Source of the DNA: Actinomycetota bacterium
Lineage (GTDB): Bacteria; Actinomycetota; Geothermincolia; Geothermincolales; RBG-13-55-18
Assembly (NCBI GenBank): GCA_014360645.1
Contig: JACIXD010000005.1
Coordinates: 124,001-188,000, forward strand
Reading direction: 5' to 3'
DNA length: 64,000 bases
Shown: in pieces, positions 25,412-34,934 of the stretch
How the letters are laid out: every line of letters starts with the position of its first letter
How positions within the stretch are numbered: the first letter of the stretch is position 1
Program-made: the position numbers and the translations under genes
Notes under the pieces: model-generated
The model's database searches: none
Told to the model about the DNA's origin: nothing
What the model saw: the letters and a program-made list of their open reading frames with translations, nothing else

Positions 25412-27754
25412 ATGAGAGCGCTGCGTGATTTCTTCGCCGGCATGCGCGGCCGCCTGTTTCTGGTCATCCTCCTTGCCGGCACGGCGGCGGGAGTGCTGGT
25501 CGGCGCCGCCTCCTACCGCATCGCGCGCAATTCCCTCAAGGAGCAGGTGTACGAGAACATCGCCAACATCTCCCACGACATAGAGCTGGTGGCCGAGGAG
25601 GTATGGGTTCCTACCCTAGAGCGGCAGATGGCCATGATCGCAAACGCGGTCGAGATCCTGTACCGCTCCAACCCCACTTTCCAGGAAGCGGAAAGGGACC
25701 TGGCGGAAGCGGGTATCAAGCTGCCCGGCATCAGGAGGCTGAACGTCTTCCTGCCCAACGGCTACCTCGTCGCCAGCTCCGATCCCCAGTACCGGCCGGG
25801 AAGGGTGGAGGAACTGCAGGGCCTGGAGGCGGGGGAGACGCTGGTCATCCCCTTCCGCCTGGTCGGCGAGCCGCCGGCGCAGGAGAGGGTGATGACCGTG
25901 GCAGCGCCCATCGTCCTGGAGGGCAGGGTGGCGGCGATCCTTGCCGGGGACATAACCCCCGAGGGGGTGAGCGGCATAATGGGCTCACTTCGCGTGGGGG
26001 TGTCGGGCGAGGCCTATTTCGTGAACTCCAGCGGTCAGCTCATCACCCTTCCTCCCCTGGCGGAGGAGGAAGCGGGCCTGGAGATACTCGGGGAGGCCCT
26101 GGACACCGAGGGGGTGCGCAGGGCGGCGTCGGGGGAGAGCGGCGTGGCCGAGTACCTCAACTACGAGGGGCGAAAGGTGGTGGGGCATTACACGTGGATA
26201 GACGACCTGGGGTGGGGCCTGGTGGTGGAGGAGGACGCGGCGCAGGCCTATTCGCGCCTGGGTGAGCTGCGCGCGAGCGTCGCGCTCATCGTGATCGGGA
26301 TGGCGGCCGTGGCCCTCGCGGCCTCCCTGTTCCTCTCGCGCCGGGTGACGGAACCCCTGGTGGCGCTGAAACGTGGGGCGGAGAGGCTGGCCCTGGGCGA
26401 CCTGGAGCAGCGCATCGAGCCCGAGGGGGCGGAGGAGCTGAGGGCCCTGGCCGACAGCTTCAACCGCATGGCCGAGGCGGTACGCAGCTCTCACGAGTTG
26501 ATGGAGCGGAAGGTGCGCGAGAGCACCGGGGAGCTGCGCGCCCTCAGCGAGGTGATCAGCTCCCTGCGGCGGACCTCCAACCCCGACGAGATCCTGCAGA
26601 AGGCCCTGCATACGCTGCTCGAATTCACCTCTTACGACCAGGGCTGGTGCTACCTGGCGGGAGAGGAGGGATGGAGGCTTCTCTACCACCGCTGCCCCTC
26701 GGGAAACGCGGATCTCCTGCCCGAGAGCATCGTCCCTGGTGAGGGCTTGATGGGGAAGATCGCCGTGCGCCGGGAGGCGGTGTTCTGGGACACGGCCGGG
26801 GAAGCCGGGGACGAGGAGCTGGTACGCCTCGCCCCCGGCGGCTCCGTGGCCGTGGTGCCCCTGTGTTCACCCACGCGCGTTCTGGGCCTGGTATGCCTGG
26901 TTAGCTTGCGGCGCTCGCCCCTGCCCGAGGAGGCGCGGGACACGGTGCGGGCCATGGCGGACGAGGTGGGGATCGCCCTGGAGAACGCCCTCCTCTACCT
27001 GGAGCTGCAGGCGTACGTGGCGGAGCTGGAGAAGGCCAACCTCGAGCTGAGGAGCCTGGATGAGATGAAGTCCAACTTCATCTCCACCGTCACCCACGAG
27101 CTCAAGCAGCCGCTGGCCCTCATAGGGGGATATGCCCAGACCATCTACCGTTACTACGAGAGCCTGACCTACGAGGAGGAGATGCAGTGCCTGCGGGTGA
27201 TCATGGAGCGCACGCGCTTCCTGTCCTCGCTGGTCGAGGACCTACTGGACATCTCCCTGCTGGAGACGGGGAGGTTCGCCCTGCAGCTCGAGGAGGTGGA
27301 CCTGGAGTCTCTGGCCCGCAAGGCGGTTGAGGAGAGCGTCGCCGCGGTCAGCGGCCAGCCGGCGGAGGTGAGCTTCGGGGAGGGCTTTCCCTCCGTGAGG
27401 GCCGACGCGAGGAGGATGCAGCAGGTGTTCGCCAACCTCCTCTCCAACGCGGTGAAGTTCACGGGGGGGCGGGGTCGCATCAAGGTCACGGGCGCGGCCC
27501 TCGGGGACAGGGTCCGCGTGAGGGTGGAGGACGAGGGCGAGGGCATCGACCCGGCGCACCTGAAGCGCATCTTCGACCGCTTCTTCCAGGCGGACGCCGG
27601 CACCAGCAGGCCCTACGCGGGGGTGGGGCTGGGACTCTTCATATGCCGCCAACTGGTGGAAGCCCACGGCGGGAGGATCTGGGCGGAGAACAGGCCGGAG
27701 GGCGGAGCCGCCTTCACCTTCGAGATCCCCCTGGGCTCGGCGCCGGAGGGCTGA
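25412..27754 (+). CDS. Sensor histidine kinase with dCache-like, HAMP, GAF, HisKA and HATPase domains
   Basis: This 780-residue kinase begins at ATG 25412 with ribosome site GGGGAGAGAGG. One span at about 12-32 and a second at about 290-310 enclose an extracytoplasmic sensor (about 35-285) with repeated PAS-like strands, consistent with dCache. HAMP (SRRVTEPLVALKRGAERLAL) follows, then a GAF domain (about 395-540), a coiled coil, HisKA (VTHELKQPLALIGGYAQTIY) and the ATPase with NLLSNAVKF and GVGLGLFICRQLVEAHGG. It senses an external ligand; no response regulator is adjacent. Confidence 0.87.
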   Translation: MRALRDFFAGMRGRLFLVILLAGTAAGVLVGAASYRIARNSLKEQVYENIANISHDIELVAEEVWVPTLERQMAMIANAVEILYRSNPTFQEAERDLAEAGIKLPGIRRLNVFLPNGYLVASSDPQYRPGRVEELQGLEAGETLVIPFRLVGEPPAQERVMTVAAPIVLEGRVAAILAGDITPEGVSGIMGSLRVGVSGEAYFVNSSGQLITLPPLAEEEAGLEILGEALDTEGVRRAASGESGVAEYLNYEGRKVVGHYTWIDDLGWGLVVEEDAAQAYSRLGELRASVALIVIGMAAVALAASLFLSRRVTEPLVALKRGAERLALGDLEQRIEPEGAEELRALADSFNRMAEAVRSSHELMERKVRESTGELRALSEVISSLRRTSNPDEILQKALHTLLEFTSYDQGWCYLAGEEGWRLLYHRCPSGNADLLPESIVPGEGLMGKIAVRREAVFWDTAGEAGDEELVRLAPGGSVAVVPLCSPTRVLGLVCLVSLRRSPLPEEARDTVRAMADEVGIALENALLYLELQAYVAELEKANLELRSLDEMKSNFISTVTHELKQPLALIGGYAQTIYRYYESLTYEEEMQCLRVIMERTRFLSSLVEDLLDISLLETGRFALQLEEVDLESLARKAVEESVAAVSGQPAEVSFGEGFPSVRADARRMQQVFANLLSNAVKFTGGRGRIKVTGAALGDRVRVRVEDEGEGIDPAHLKRIFDRFFQADAGTSRPYAGVGLGLFICRQLVEAHGGRIWAENRPEGGAAFTFEIPLGSAPEG

Positions 27755-27920
27755 ACCGCCCTGTGGCCCGCGGGGCGACGCGCCCGGCCTTTCCCGGCCG
27801 GGCCATGGTCTCCCGCCCCCGCGAAGCTTATATTTGTTTAAAGTGTTTGAGGCTGGAAAAGAGCACCTGGCGTGGGCCCGTCCGGTCCCATGGCCGCAGT
27901 GGCGACGGAGGTGAAAGGGA

Positions 27921-29321
27921 ATGATCGACGAGGATACGGCGCGCCGGGTTCTCGGTAAAGCCCTGTCCCTGGGAGGGGATTTCGCCGAGCTCTTCGTGGA
28001 GAGGAGGCACGGCTGCGCCCTGCGCATGGAGGAGGAGAAGGTGGAGGACAGCTCCTCCGGGAGTGAGGCCGGGGCCGGCGTGCGCGTCATGCGCGGGGAG
28101 TCGGTGGCCTACGCCTACACCAACGATATCGGCGAGGCCTCGCTGCTGGAGACGGCGGGGGTAGCGGCCGCCGCCTCGCGGGGAGGCGGCGATTCGGCGG
28201 TGAGCCTGGAAAAACCCCTCGCACGCCTGCCCGTGCTCATGGAGCACCCCGTGGAGCTGGACATAGACGAGTTCCCGCGCGCGGAGAAGATAGAGCTGCT
28301 GCGCCGGGCGGACCAGGCAGCGCGCGAGGCCGGACCCTATGTGGCCCAGGTGGTGGTGATGCTCGCAGACAGCAGGCAGGAGGTGTTCGTGGCCAATTCC
28401 CTGGGCGAGATGGCGAGCGACCTCCGGGTGCGCGTGCGTCTGGTGGTGCAGGTGGTGGCGGCCAGGGACGGCGAGATCCAGACGGGGCACGAGACGCCGG
28501 GCATGCTGGGCGGCTACGAGCTCTTCCGAACCTTCCCGCCCGAGGAGGCGGGCCGGGCCGCCGCCCTGCAGGCCCTGACCATGCTGGAGGCGCGCCCCGC
28601 TCCCTCCGGCCCCATGGCGGTGGTCATCGCCAACGGCACCGGGGGGGTGCTCTTCCACGAGGCATGCGGGCATAGCCTGGAGGCGGATGCCGTCTTCAAA
28701 CAGGCATCGGTCTTCGCGGGGAAGCTGGGGGAAAGGGTGGCCTCCCCCCTGGTCAGCGCCTATGACGACGCCACCCTTGTCAACCGCTGGGGGTCCTTTT
28801 GCTACGACGACGAGGGCTCCAGGGCGGAGCGCACCCCTCTCATCGAGGAGGGGGTGCTGCGCAACTTCATCAACGACCGCAGGCGCTCCCTGCGCGACGG
28901 CCTCCCTCCCACGGGCAACGGGAGGCGCCAGTCCTACCGCTTCATACCCATCCCCCGCATGACCAACACCTATATCGAGAGGGGGACGGCGAAGCGGGAG
29001 GAGATCATCGCCGACACCCCGCTGGGGCTGTACGCCCTCAAACTGGGAGGCGGCGAGGTGAACCCGGTCACGGGGGACTTCATCTTCGCCGTCACCGAAG
29101 GGTATATGATACGCGGCGGTGAGGTGGCCGAGCCGGTCAAGGGCGCCACCCTCATCGGCAACGGGCCTCGGGTGCTCCTGGACATCGATGCCGTCGCCGA
29201 CGACCTGGATTTTGACACCGGCATGTGTGGCAAGGAGGGCCAGGCGGTGCCGGTATGTACCGGCCAGCCCACCCTGCGGGTGCGGGAGATGGTGGTGGGC
29301 GGGACCACGGAGGTGATGTAG
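27921..29321 (+). CDS. tldD: Metalloprotease TldD
   Basis: This 466-residue protein is the catalytic subunit of the TldD-TldE protease that trims modified peptides and degrades unfolded peptides. The zinc motif HEACGH is at residues 246-251 (HExxxH), and the C-terminal GGTTEVM with several Cys (MCGKEGQAVPVCTGQP) is typical. Start ATG after GGAGGTGAAAGGGA. It is followed with no gap by tldE. No ribosomally made peptide gene is evident nearby. Confidence 0.92.
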   Translation: MIDEDTARRVLGKALSLGGDFAELFVERRHGCALRMEEEKVEDSSSGSEAGAGVRVMRGESVAYAYTNDIGEASLLETAGVAAAASRGGGDSAVSLEKPLARLPVLMEHPVELDIDEFPRAEKIELLRRADQAAREAGPYVAQVVVMLADSRQEVFVANSLGEMASDLRVRVRLVVQVVAARDGEIQTGHETPGMLGGYELFRTFPPEEAGRAAALQALTMLEARPAPSGPMAVVIANGTGGVLFHEACGHSLEADAVFKQASVFAGKLGERVASPLVSAYDDATLVNRWGSFCYDDEGSRAERTPLIEEGVLRNFINDRRRSLRDGLPPTGNGRRQSYRFIPIPRMTNTYIERGTAKREEIIADTPLGLYALKLGGGEVNPVTGDFIFAVTEGYMIRGGEVAEPVKGATLIGNGPRVLLDIDAVADDLDFDTGMCGKEGQAVPVCTGQPTLRVREMVVGGTTEVM

Positions 29322-30695
29322 GTGGAGCGCGGGGAAGGACTGCTGGACCTGGCGCGGGAGTGGGTGGAGCGCGGACGTGCTCTGGCGGGCGCGGGGGTGG
29401 AGCTGGAGGTATTCGCGCAGGAACACCGCGGCCTCACCGTCAAGGCCTTCGGCGGAGAGGTGGAAGGCCTGCGCTATTCTCACAGCCGGGGAGTGGGGGT
29501 GCGCGCGCTGCGCGGAGGGCGCCTCGGCTATTCCTACTGCACCGGCCTGGGATGGGAGGAGGTGAAAAGGGCAGTCGAGGAGGCGGTGGCCAACTCTCTC
29601 TACGGCACCCCCGACGAGCATAACCTGCTTCCGGGCCCGGCGGCCTACACGCGGGAGGACCTGGGCATCCATCACCCCGAGGTGGAGGAGACGGACTCCG
29701 CGCGCAAGGTGGAGATGGCCCTGGAGCTGGAGAGGCTCACCTTGGCCGCCGACCGCCGCGTCGCCCAGGTGGAGACGGCGGTGTACGCGGACGGGGTGGC
29801 GGAGGTGGCGGTGGCCAGCACGGCGGGCGTAGAGGGTCGTTACCGCTCCTCGGACTGCTACTGTTACGTCTACTCCATGGCCAGGGAGGGAGACGAATAC
29901 CAGACCGGCTTCTCCTTCGACGTGGGGGTGAAGCCCTCCGACCTCGACCTTTCCCGGGTGGCGGAGGAGGCGGCGGAGCGCGCGGTTTGCCTGCTGGGGT
30001 CGAGCAGCATGCCCTCGCGGCGCACCACGGTCATCCTCGACAGCTTCGTGGCGGCGGAGTTCCTGGGTATGCTGGCCGCCGCCCTCTCCGCCGAGGCGGT
30101 GCTCAAGGGGCGCTCCTTCCTCGCCGGAAAGCTGGGGGAGGCGGTGGCCGATGCCGGGGTCACGGTGATCGACGACGGCCTGCTCCCGGGCGCCCCCTCC
30201 ACCGCTCCCTTCGACGACGAGGGAGTGCCCTCGCGGCGCAAGGAGCTCATCTCGGGAGGTGTGCTCAAAGGATACCTCCACAACACCTACACCGCCTCGC
30301 GCGCCGGGACCGAGAGCACCGGCAACGCCAGCCGGGGGAGCTTCCGCGACCGGCCGAGGGTGGGGGCAAGCAACCTCTTCCTCCAACCCGGCAGGGGGGG
30401 CAGGGAGGAGATCATGCGCGAGGTCGGAGAGGGGGTGCTGGTACTGCAGGTGGTGGGAGCGCACGCGGGCGCCAACCCCGTCTCGGGAGAGATATCCTTG
30501 GGAGCGGTGGGTCTGCTGGTAAAAAGAGGCAGCCCGCAGCAGCCCCTGCGCGAGATCACCTTGGCCGGGAAGGCGCTGGAGTTCCTGGCCCACACGGTGG
30601 CGGTGGGCGAGGACTTGCGCTTCCTGCCCTTCGAGGGCAGCCTGGGAGCGCCAACCGTGGCCGTCGAAGGGGTCATGGTCTCGGGCCGCGGGTGA
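29322..30695 (+). CDS. tldE: TldE/PmbA, partner subunit of TldD
   Basis: This 457-residue protein starts at a GTG directly after the tldD stop, with GGAGGTGA inside the end of tldD as the ribosome site, so translation is coupled. It has the PmbA fold (AFGGEVEGLRYSHSRGVGVR, TASRAGTESTGNASRGSFRD, GAHAGANPVSGEISLGAVG) and, as expected, lacks the HExxxH motif. It forms the 1:1 heterodimer that shapes the proteolytic chamber. Convergent with the GT-C gene, 10 bp between stops. Confidence 0.92.
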   Translation: MERGEGLLDLAREWVERGRALAGAGVELEVFAQEHRGLTVKAFGGEVEGLRYSHSRGVGVRALRGGRLGYSYCTGLGWEEVKRAVEEAVANSLYGTPDEHNLLPGPAAYTREDLGIHHPEVEETDSARKVEMALELERLTLAADRRVAQVETAVYADGVAEVAVASTAGVEGRYRSSDCYCYVYSMAREGDEYQTGFSFDVGVKPSDLDLSRVAEEAAERAVCLLGSSSMPSRRTTVILDSFVAAEFLGMLAAALSAEAVLKGRSFLAGKLGEAVADAGVTVIDDGLLPGAPSTAPFDDEGVPSRRKELISGGVLKGYLHNTYTASRAGTESTGNASRGSFRDRPRVGASNLFLQPGRGGREEIMREVGEGVLVLQVVGAHAGANPVSGEISLGAVGLLVKRGSPQQPLREITLAGKALEFLAHTVAVGEDLRFLPFEGSLGAPTVAVEGVMVSGRG

Positions 30696-30705
30696 TCGCC
30701 GCCTC

Positions 30706-32133
30706 TCAGTAAGGGCGGATGTCCGTGCCCAGGGGGATGGTGGCGGTGCCCAGCGCCAGGCTCCAGCGCGAGAGGCGGTCCCAGGGGCGCATGGCGATGA
30801 AGGGCAGCAACCAGATGAAGTACCAGGGCATGTAGTAGCTGGTGGTTACGAGGTAGGCCAGGATCACCAGGAAGAAGCATTCCGGAAGGTCCTCCCGGGC
30901 GCCGGCGCGGCGCGGCGCGTACCACAGCGCGGCGAGGAAGAGAGGCAGGAGCAGCAGCTTGCTCGCCACGCTCCCCAGGGTATCCGCGGCGCCCGTGGGG
31001 ATGCGCAAAAGGTGGTGGGACAGAGAGGAGAATGCTTGGGCGAGCAGTCCTCCCACGCTGGAAAAATTGTTCAGCTGCAGGTTGCGCAGGGTGGAGCTGA
31101 AGGTGCGGAAACCGACCCAGTAGGGCAGGAAGAAGAGCGCGCACAAGAGGAAGAAGACCGCCAGATGGAGGGCCAGCCCCCGGATTTTCTCCGCCCACCC
31201 CCGCCATCTCGTGGCCAGGTGAATGAGGAGGGCGATCACCAGCAGCACGGTGATGTACTTGACCAGCACCGAGAGGCAGATGAAGACGAACCCCGCCCAG
31301 TGCCTTCCACCGAGCAGGAAGAGCACCCCCAGCAACACCAAGGTCATCATCATCACGTCGTTGTGGCCTCCTCCCACCCCGATGGCCAGGGCGATGGGGT
31401 TCCAGGCGTAGAGCATGGTCCCGAAACGCTGCCGACGCGGCGCCAGCCTTCCCAGAATAAACCAGAGGATGACCACGTTGGCGAGGTGGAAGACGGCCAT
31501 AGCCCCCTTGAAGGCGAAGATGCCGGCGGTGATACCCGTGCCCGCCACCCGGCTGAGAAGGGTGCTGAAGATGGTGTGCAGCGGGCCGTAGACGATGGCG
31601 GTGTTCTTCCAGTTCAGACTGACGTAGGCCATGAGCTGGTCGCCGCTGAAGCGCTGGGGGGTGATGACGTAGGGGTTGTCGTGATAGTGGGCGGCGATCT
31701 TGCCGTAGAAGATATTGGAAAAGACGTCTTTGCTCACCAGCGGCGGGATGAAGGTGAGGAGGAGGCAGAGGAAGACGGTGAGGGCCAGGATGGAGAAGAG
31801 GCCTTTGCCGCCGCGACGCCGGAAGATGAGCACCGCCCAGGCGTAGGTCGCCAGGAGCATGCAGAGCAGGAGCATGCCCGTCACCGCAAGCTGGAAGTGG
31901 GTGGCCCGGCTGATACCCAACAGGTCCAGCAGCTCGCGCAGGTAGTGGTTTCGCTGCACCGCTTCCTGGATGGGGGAGAGTTTCCCGATGGTGCCGTCGG
32001 GGGCCAGGGAGACCAGGGCCACGGCGGCGTAGAGGGCCACCGTCGAGAAGACCATGCCCAGGTATCCCACTTCCGAAGTGAGGGAGTCCGCCCACCTCTC
32101 CCGCAGCAGCGCACGTGTCGGCGGGGCGGGCAA
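30706..32133 (-). CDS. Polyprenol-phosphate-sugar GT-C glycosyltransferase (MptB-like)
   Basis: This 475-residue polytopic protein has about 12 hydrophobic spans. SKDVFSNIFYGKIAAHYHDN followed by Pro-Tyr is the first-loop motif of the alpha-mannosyltransferase (MptA/MptB) and related GT-C families, with the Asp acting in catalysis. It should transfer a sugar from a lipid-phosphate donor to a cell-envelope glycan on the outer face of the membrane. Start TTG at 32133 after GGGGGGTGAGCC, 3 bp beyond the stop of the PQQ gene, so the two are coupled. The exact glycan is unknown. Confidence 0.75.
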   Translation of the reverse strand: MPAPPTRALLRERWADSLTSEVGYLGMVFSTVALYAAVALVSLAPDGTIGKLSPIQEAVQRNHYLRELLDLLGISRATHFQLAVTGMLLLCMLLATYAWAVLIFRRRGGKGLFSILALTVFLCLLLTFIPPLVSKDVFSNIFYGKIAAHYHDNPYVITPQRFSGDQLMAYVSLNWKNTAIVYGPLHTIFSTLLSRVAGTGITAGIFAFKGAMAVFHLANVVILWFILGRLAPRRQRFGTMLYAWNPIALAIGVGGGHNDVMMMTLVLLGVLFLLGGRHWAGFVFICLSVLVKYITVLLVIALLIHLATRWRGWAEKIRGLALHLAVFFLLCALFFLPYWVGFRTFSSTLRNLQLNNFSSVGGLLAQAFSSLSHHLLRIPTGAADTLGSVASKLLLLPLFLAALWYAPRRAGAREDLPECFFLVILAYLVTTSYYMPWYFIWLLPFIAMRPWDRLSRWSLALGTATIPLGTDIRPY

Positions 32134-32136
32134 GGC

Positions 32137-33381
32137 TCACCCCCCTTTCTCAGCGCGGCGTACGGCCCGCTCTCCTCCCAGGTCGGGCAGGGGAAGAGCT
32201 CGCACCAGGCCGTCGGGGGAGGAGGCGTAGACGCGACCGTGCGCGAGGAGGGGCGTGGAGGCGAGGCCCGCGGGGAGGACCAGCACTCCGCGCAGCTCCC
32301 CTCCCTCCACGAGGTATCCCAGGCCCCGCCGACTGAAGGCACAGACCAGGCCTTCCAGGTTAAAGACCGACCCCGGCAGGAGCTCGCGGCCGCGGAAGCT
32401 CCAGAGCTCTTTCCCCTCCTCAGCGGAGACGGCCGTGAGGGTGTCGCCCCGCGAGCAGGCGAAGAAGACGCCGTCGCCCGCCGGCGCCAACCAGACGAAC
32501 CCCGGGAGCTTCAGCGACCAGGCCAGCTCCCCGTTTCCCTCGCGGAGGGCGTAGACGCGCCCGTCGATGCTGGCGAAGATCACCTCGCCGGCGGCGAGGA
32601 ACGGGGAGGAGAAGACGATGTTGGAGGCCTTGAACGACCACAGCTCCCTGCCCGTCGTCCGGTCCAGGGCATAGACCTCCCGTCCGTAGCCCCCCAGGTA
32701 GATGGCCTGCGCCCCCACGGCGGGGGCAGAGGGAGTCCAGCTCTCGGAGTCGTGCACCCAGAGAAGGGAGCCGTTGCGCGCGTCAAGGGCATATACGCGG
32801 TGCTGGAGGTCGTAGACGGAGTCGTTGTCGGCGGTGACCAGGACCATGCCGTCGCTCACCACCGGACGGGCGAGTATCTCCCCCTGGGCGGCGAAATACC
32901 AAAGCAGGGCACCGCTCCTGGAGTCCAAGGCGTAGAGGACATGGTTGGAGGCTCCCACGTACAACACCCCGGACTGCGCGTTGGGAGGGGCCGACACCGG
33001 GACACCCAGGTCCAGGCTCCAGGCGGTGGCTCCCGTGGCGGCCTCCACCCCCATGACCCGGCCTCGGGCGGACGCGAGGTAGAGGCGGCCCCCCTCCTCG
33101 GCCATGAAGGTCATCCCCTCCACGGGCAGCTCCCAGGCGGGGAGGAGCCGGTAGGGCCTCAGCGCCGCCAGGCCTTCCAGGGCATCCTTGAGGACGCGGC
33201 AGGCCTTCGAGCCTAGGGCGTATTCCGGCCCCGCTTCAGGGACGCCGCGTTCCTCAGAGCCGCGCGCGCCCAGGGAGACCTGTACGAGGAAGAACGCCCC
33301 CACGAAAGCGAGGGCGAGGAAAACCGCGAGCTTGAGGACCAGCACCGGCATATGGCTGGCTCTGTCTTCCATGGCTTCCAT
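32137..33381 (-). CDS. Membrane-anchored PQQ-type beta-propeller protein
   Basis: This 414-residue protein starts at ATG 33381 (ribosome site GGAGGGAGGC). A single span near residues 13-33 (VLKLAVFLALAFVGAFFLVQ) is followed by six or seven propeller blades, each with a [YV]ALD/AxxG-LLW pattern (LYVGASNHVLYALDSRSGAL, YALDARNGSLLWVH, YALDRTTGRELWSF, SAEEGKELWSFRG). Such BamB/PQQ-like propellers are scaffolds for envelope complexes or quinoprotein enzymes; PQQ-binding residues are not evident, so scaffold is more likely. Transcribed with the GT-C gene downstream and the 442-residue membrane protein upstream. Confidence 0.8.
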   Translation of the reverse strand: MEAMEDRASHMPVLVLKLAVFLALAFVGAFFLVQVSLGARGSEERGVPEAGPEYALGSKACRVLKDALEGLAALRPYRLLPAWELPVEGMTFMAEEGGRLYLASARGRVMGVEAATGATAWSLDLGVPVSAPPNAQSGVLYVGASNHVLYALDSRSGALLWYFAAQGEILARPVVSDGMVLVTADNDSVYDLQHRVYALDARNGSLLWVHDSESWTPSAPAVGAQAIYLGGYGREVYALDRTTGRELWSFKASNIVFSSPFLAAGEVIFASIDGRVYALREGNGELAWSLKLPGFVWLAPAGDGVFFACSRGDTLTAVSAEEGKELWSFRGRELLPGSVFNLEGLVCAFSRRGLGYLVEGGELRGVLVLPAGLASTPLLAHGRVYASSPDGLVRALPLPDLGGERAVRRAEKGG

Positions 33382-33421
33382 GCCTCCCTCCGGCCGCGCG
33401 GACCGGCGGCCCCGGCTTTCC

Positions 33422-34750
33422 CTATCCTTCGGCCTCCGGAGAGCCCTTCCCTCCCCTCCAGGGGGCAGGCAGACCCTGCGGGCACGGCCCTCCCGCATCC
33501 CCCTCCGCCTCACCCCATATTAGAGCCGCGAGCCGTGACGCGGTTCCCGCATTCAGCAGGAACTTGCCGCGCAGCACCTCCCGCCACGGCTCCAGTTCCC
33601 GGACGCCGCCGAAGAGACGGCTACCCAGGGCTCCGGCGACCTCCTCCTGGGTCAGGATGACCCTGGTGGGGGGCGGTCCCTCATCGCATTCGGGCACGCG
33701 CGCGCGGTAGGCCAGCAGCGCCTCGGAGGAGGTACGCCCGCCTCGCCCGCGCGCGAGCAGGAAATAGGTCACCCACAGGGAGAGGAGGAAGCCGGCCACG
33801 GGGCCGGAGATGAACTTCCAGCGCACGTCGAAGGCCACGGTGACCGCGGTGGCCAGGGCCGCACTGGCGAGGAAGACGGGCGCCCAGGCGGTCAACGCCC
33901 TGCGCACGGCACGGGGATCCCAGGGGCGGTTGCGGTACAGGAAGGAGAGGATGTCCAGGGGGGTGTTGGAGAGCAGGGCGTCGCCGCCGAGGTCGCTCTC
34001 CCCGTAGGGGGCCACCGGGGCCACGGCGAGGAGGGCGCGCGGCTCCCGGGCCTCCTCCAGGCGGCGGCGCAGGCGCAGGGCGGCGTTGGCGCACCAGCCC
34101 AGCGCGAGGAAGCTCTCGCCCCTCACCTCCAGGCCCCGTTCCGTCTCGAGGCGGGACAGCATGGCCATCATCTCCTCCTCGCCCGCCCATTTCTCCGCGG
34201 TCCCTTCCCCCAGCCCGGAGCGGGGGTGGAGGGAGAGGATGCCTCCCCGCGCGGGGAGGGAGGCGCGGAGCGCCCGCAGCAGCTTTTCTCCTTCCATGCC
34301 AGGTTCAACCATTACTACCAGATTCTTCCCATTATCCCCCCAGCTCCCCGTGAGCACCGCCTTTCCCTCGGGGAACTCAAACACCTCCGTTGACAGGCCC
34401 TTCCCCTCTCGGCGGCCTCTCCTCGCGAGGCGGCGTAGCGCTTCGGCCAGGGAGGCGATAAGTGCGGTGGCCGCCGCCGCCGCGACGACGCCCAGCGCCA
34501 GGCAGACCAGGCTCATCAGCGCTTCTATGTTGCGCACGTTCCGGTGGAGCGGATCGCTGAAATACCATGCGTAGCCGAAGATGATCAGCGCCGCACCCAG
34601 GGCATGGTTGAGGTTGGCGCGCACCCGGCCTCCGTAGAGGCTGAGGCCGTGCCAACCCCTGCGCGCCGCCGCGATCTGGATGATGCCCAGGGAGACGAGG
34701 AAACAGAAGAGGAAGGTCTCCAGGATGTCCTCGTAAAACACCTCCTGCAT
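33422..34750 (-). CDS. Membrane protein with alpha/beta-hydrolase-like domain, unknown
   Basis: This 442-residue protein has spans near 8-28, 48-68, 82-105 and 285-335. Between them lies a cytosolic domain of about 180 residues with NLVVMVEPGMEG and a nucleophile-elbow-like FLALGWCANAALRL, in which the GxSxG pattern would read Gly-Trp-Cys-Ala-Asn. This resembles an alpha/beta hydrolase in which Cys replaces Ser, or one that is no longer catalytic. I do not recognise the family. Gene order with the PQQ protein and the GT-C transferase suggests an envelope role. Confidence 0.5.
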   Translation of the reverse strand: MQEVFYEDILETFLFCFLVSLGIIQIAAARRGWHGLSLYGGRVRANLNHALGAALIIFGYAWYFSDPLHRNVRNIEALMSLVCLALGVVAAAAATALIASLAEALRRLARRGRREGKGLSTEVFEFPEGKAVLTGSWGDNGKNLVVMVEPGMEGEKLLRALRASLPARGGILSLHPRSGLGEGTAEKWAGEEEMMAMLSRLETERGLEVRGESFLALGWCANAALRLRRRLEEAREPRALLAVAPVAPYGESDLGGDALLSNTPLDILSFLYRNRPWDPRAVRRALTAWAPVFLASAALATAVTVAFDVRWKFISGPVAGFLLSLWVTYFLLARGRGGRTSSEALLAYRARVPECDEGPPPTRVILTQEEVAGALGSRLFGGVRELEPWREVLRGKFLLNAGTASRLAALIWGEAEGDAGGPCPQGLPAPWRGGKGSPEAEG

Positions 34751-34934
34751 GTTCCACCTCTTCCTCAGGGGGATTTGACCCTGTCCCCACGCCGCATCAC
34801 GAAGCGAGGACGCTTGCCTCTATGCGTGCCGGCGTGTTTGCATGAGCGGCGGTCGCCGGGTCGGCCGCGCGGCGGCGCCTCCCGGGAGGCGCGGGGGGGC
34901 TGGCTGCGGCGGAACGGGAACGGCATGCCCTGCC

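Noticed and set aside
27828-30593. A 921-codon open frame on the minus strand opposite tldD and tldE
   Set aside because: It is the mirror of two clear genes in G+C-rich DNA; its translation is rich in His, Arg, Gly and Pro with no motif, and tldD/tldE carry all conserved residues.
31012-33216. A 734-codon plus-strand frame opposite the GT-C and PQQ genes
   Set aside because: Low-complexity Glu/Gly/His/Arg translation, no ribosome site, and both minus-strand genes have clear domain patterns.
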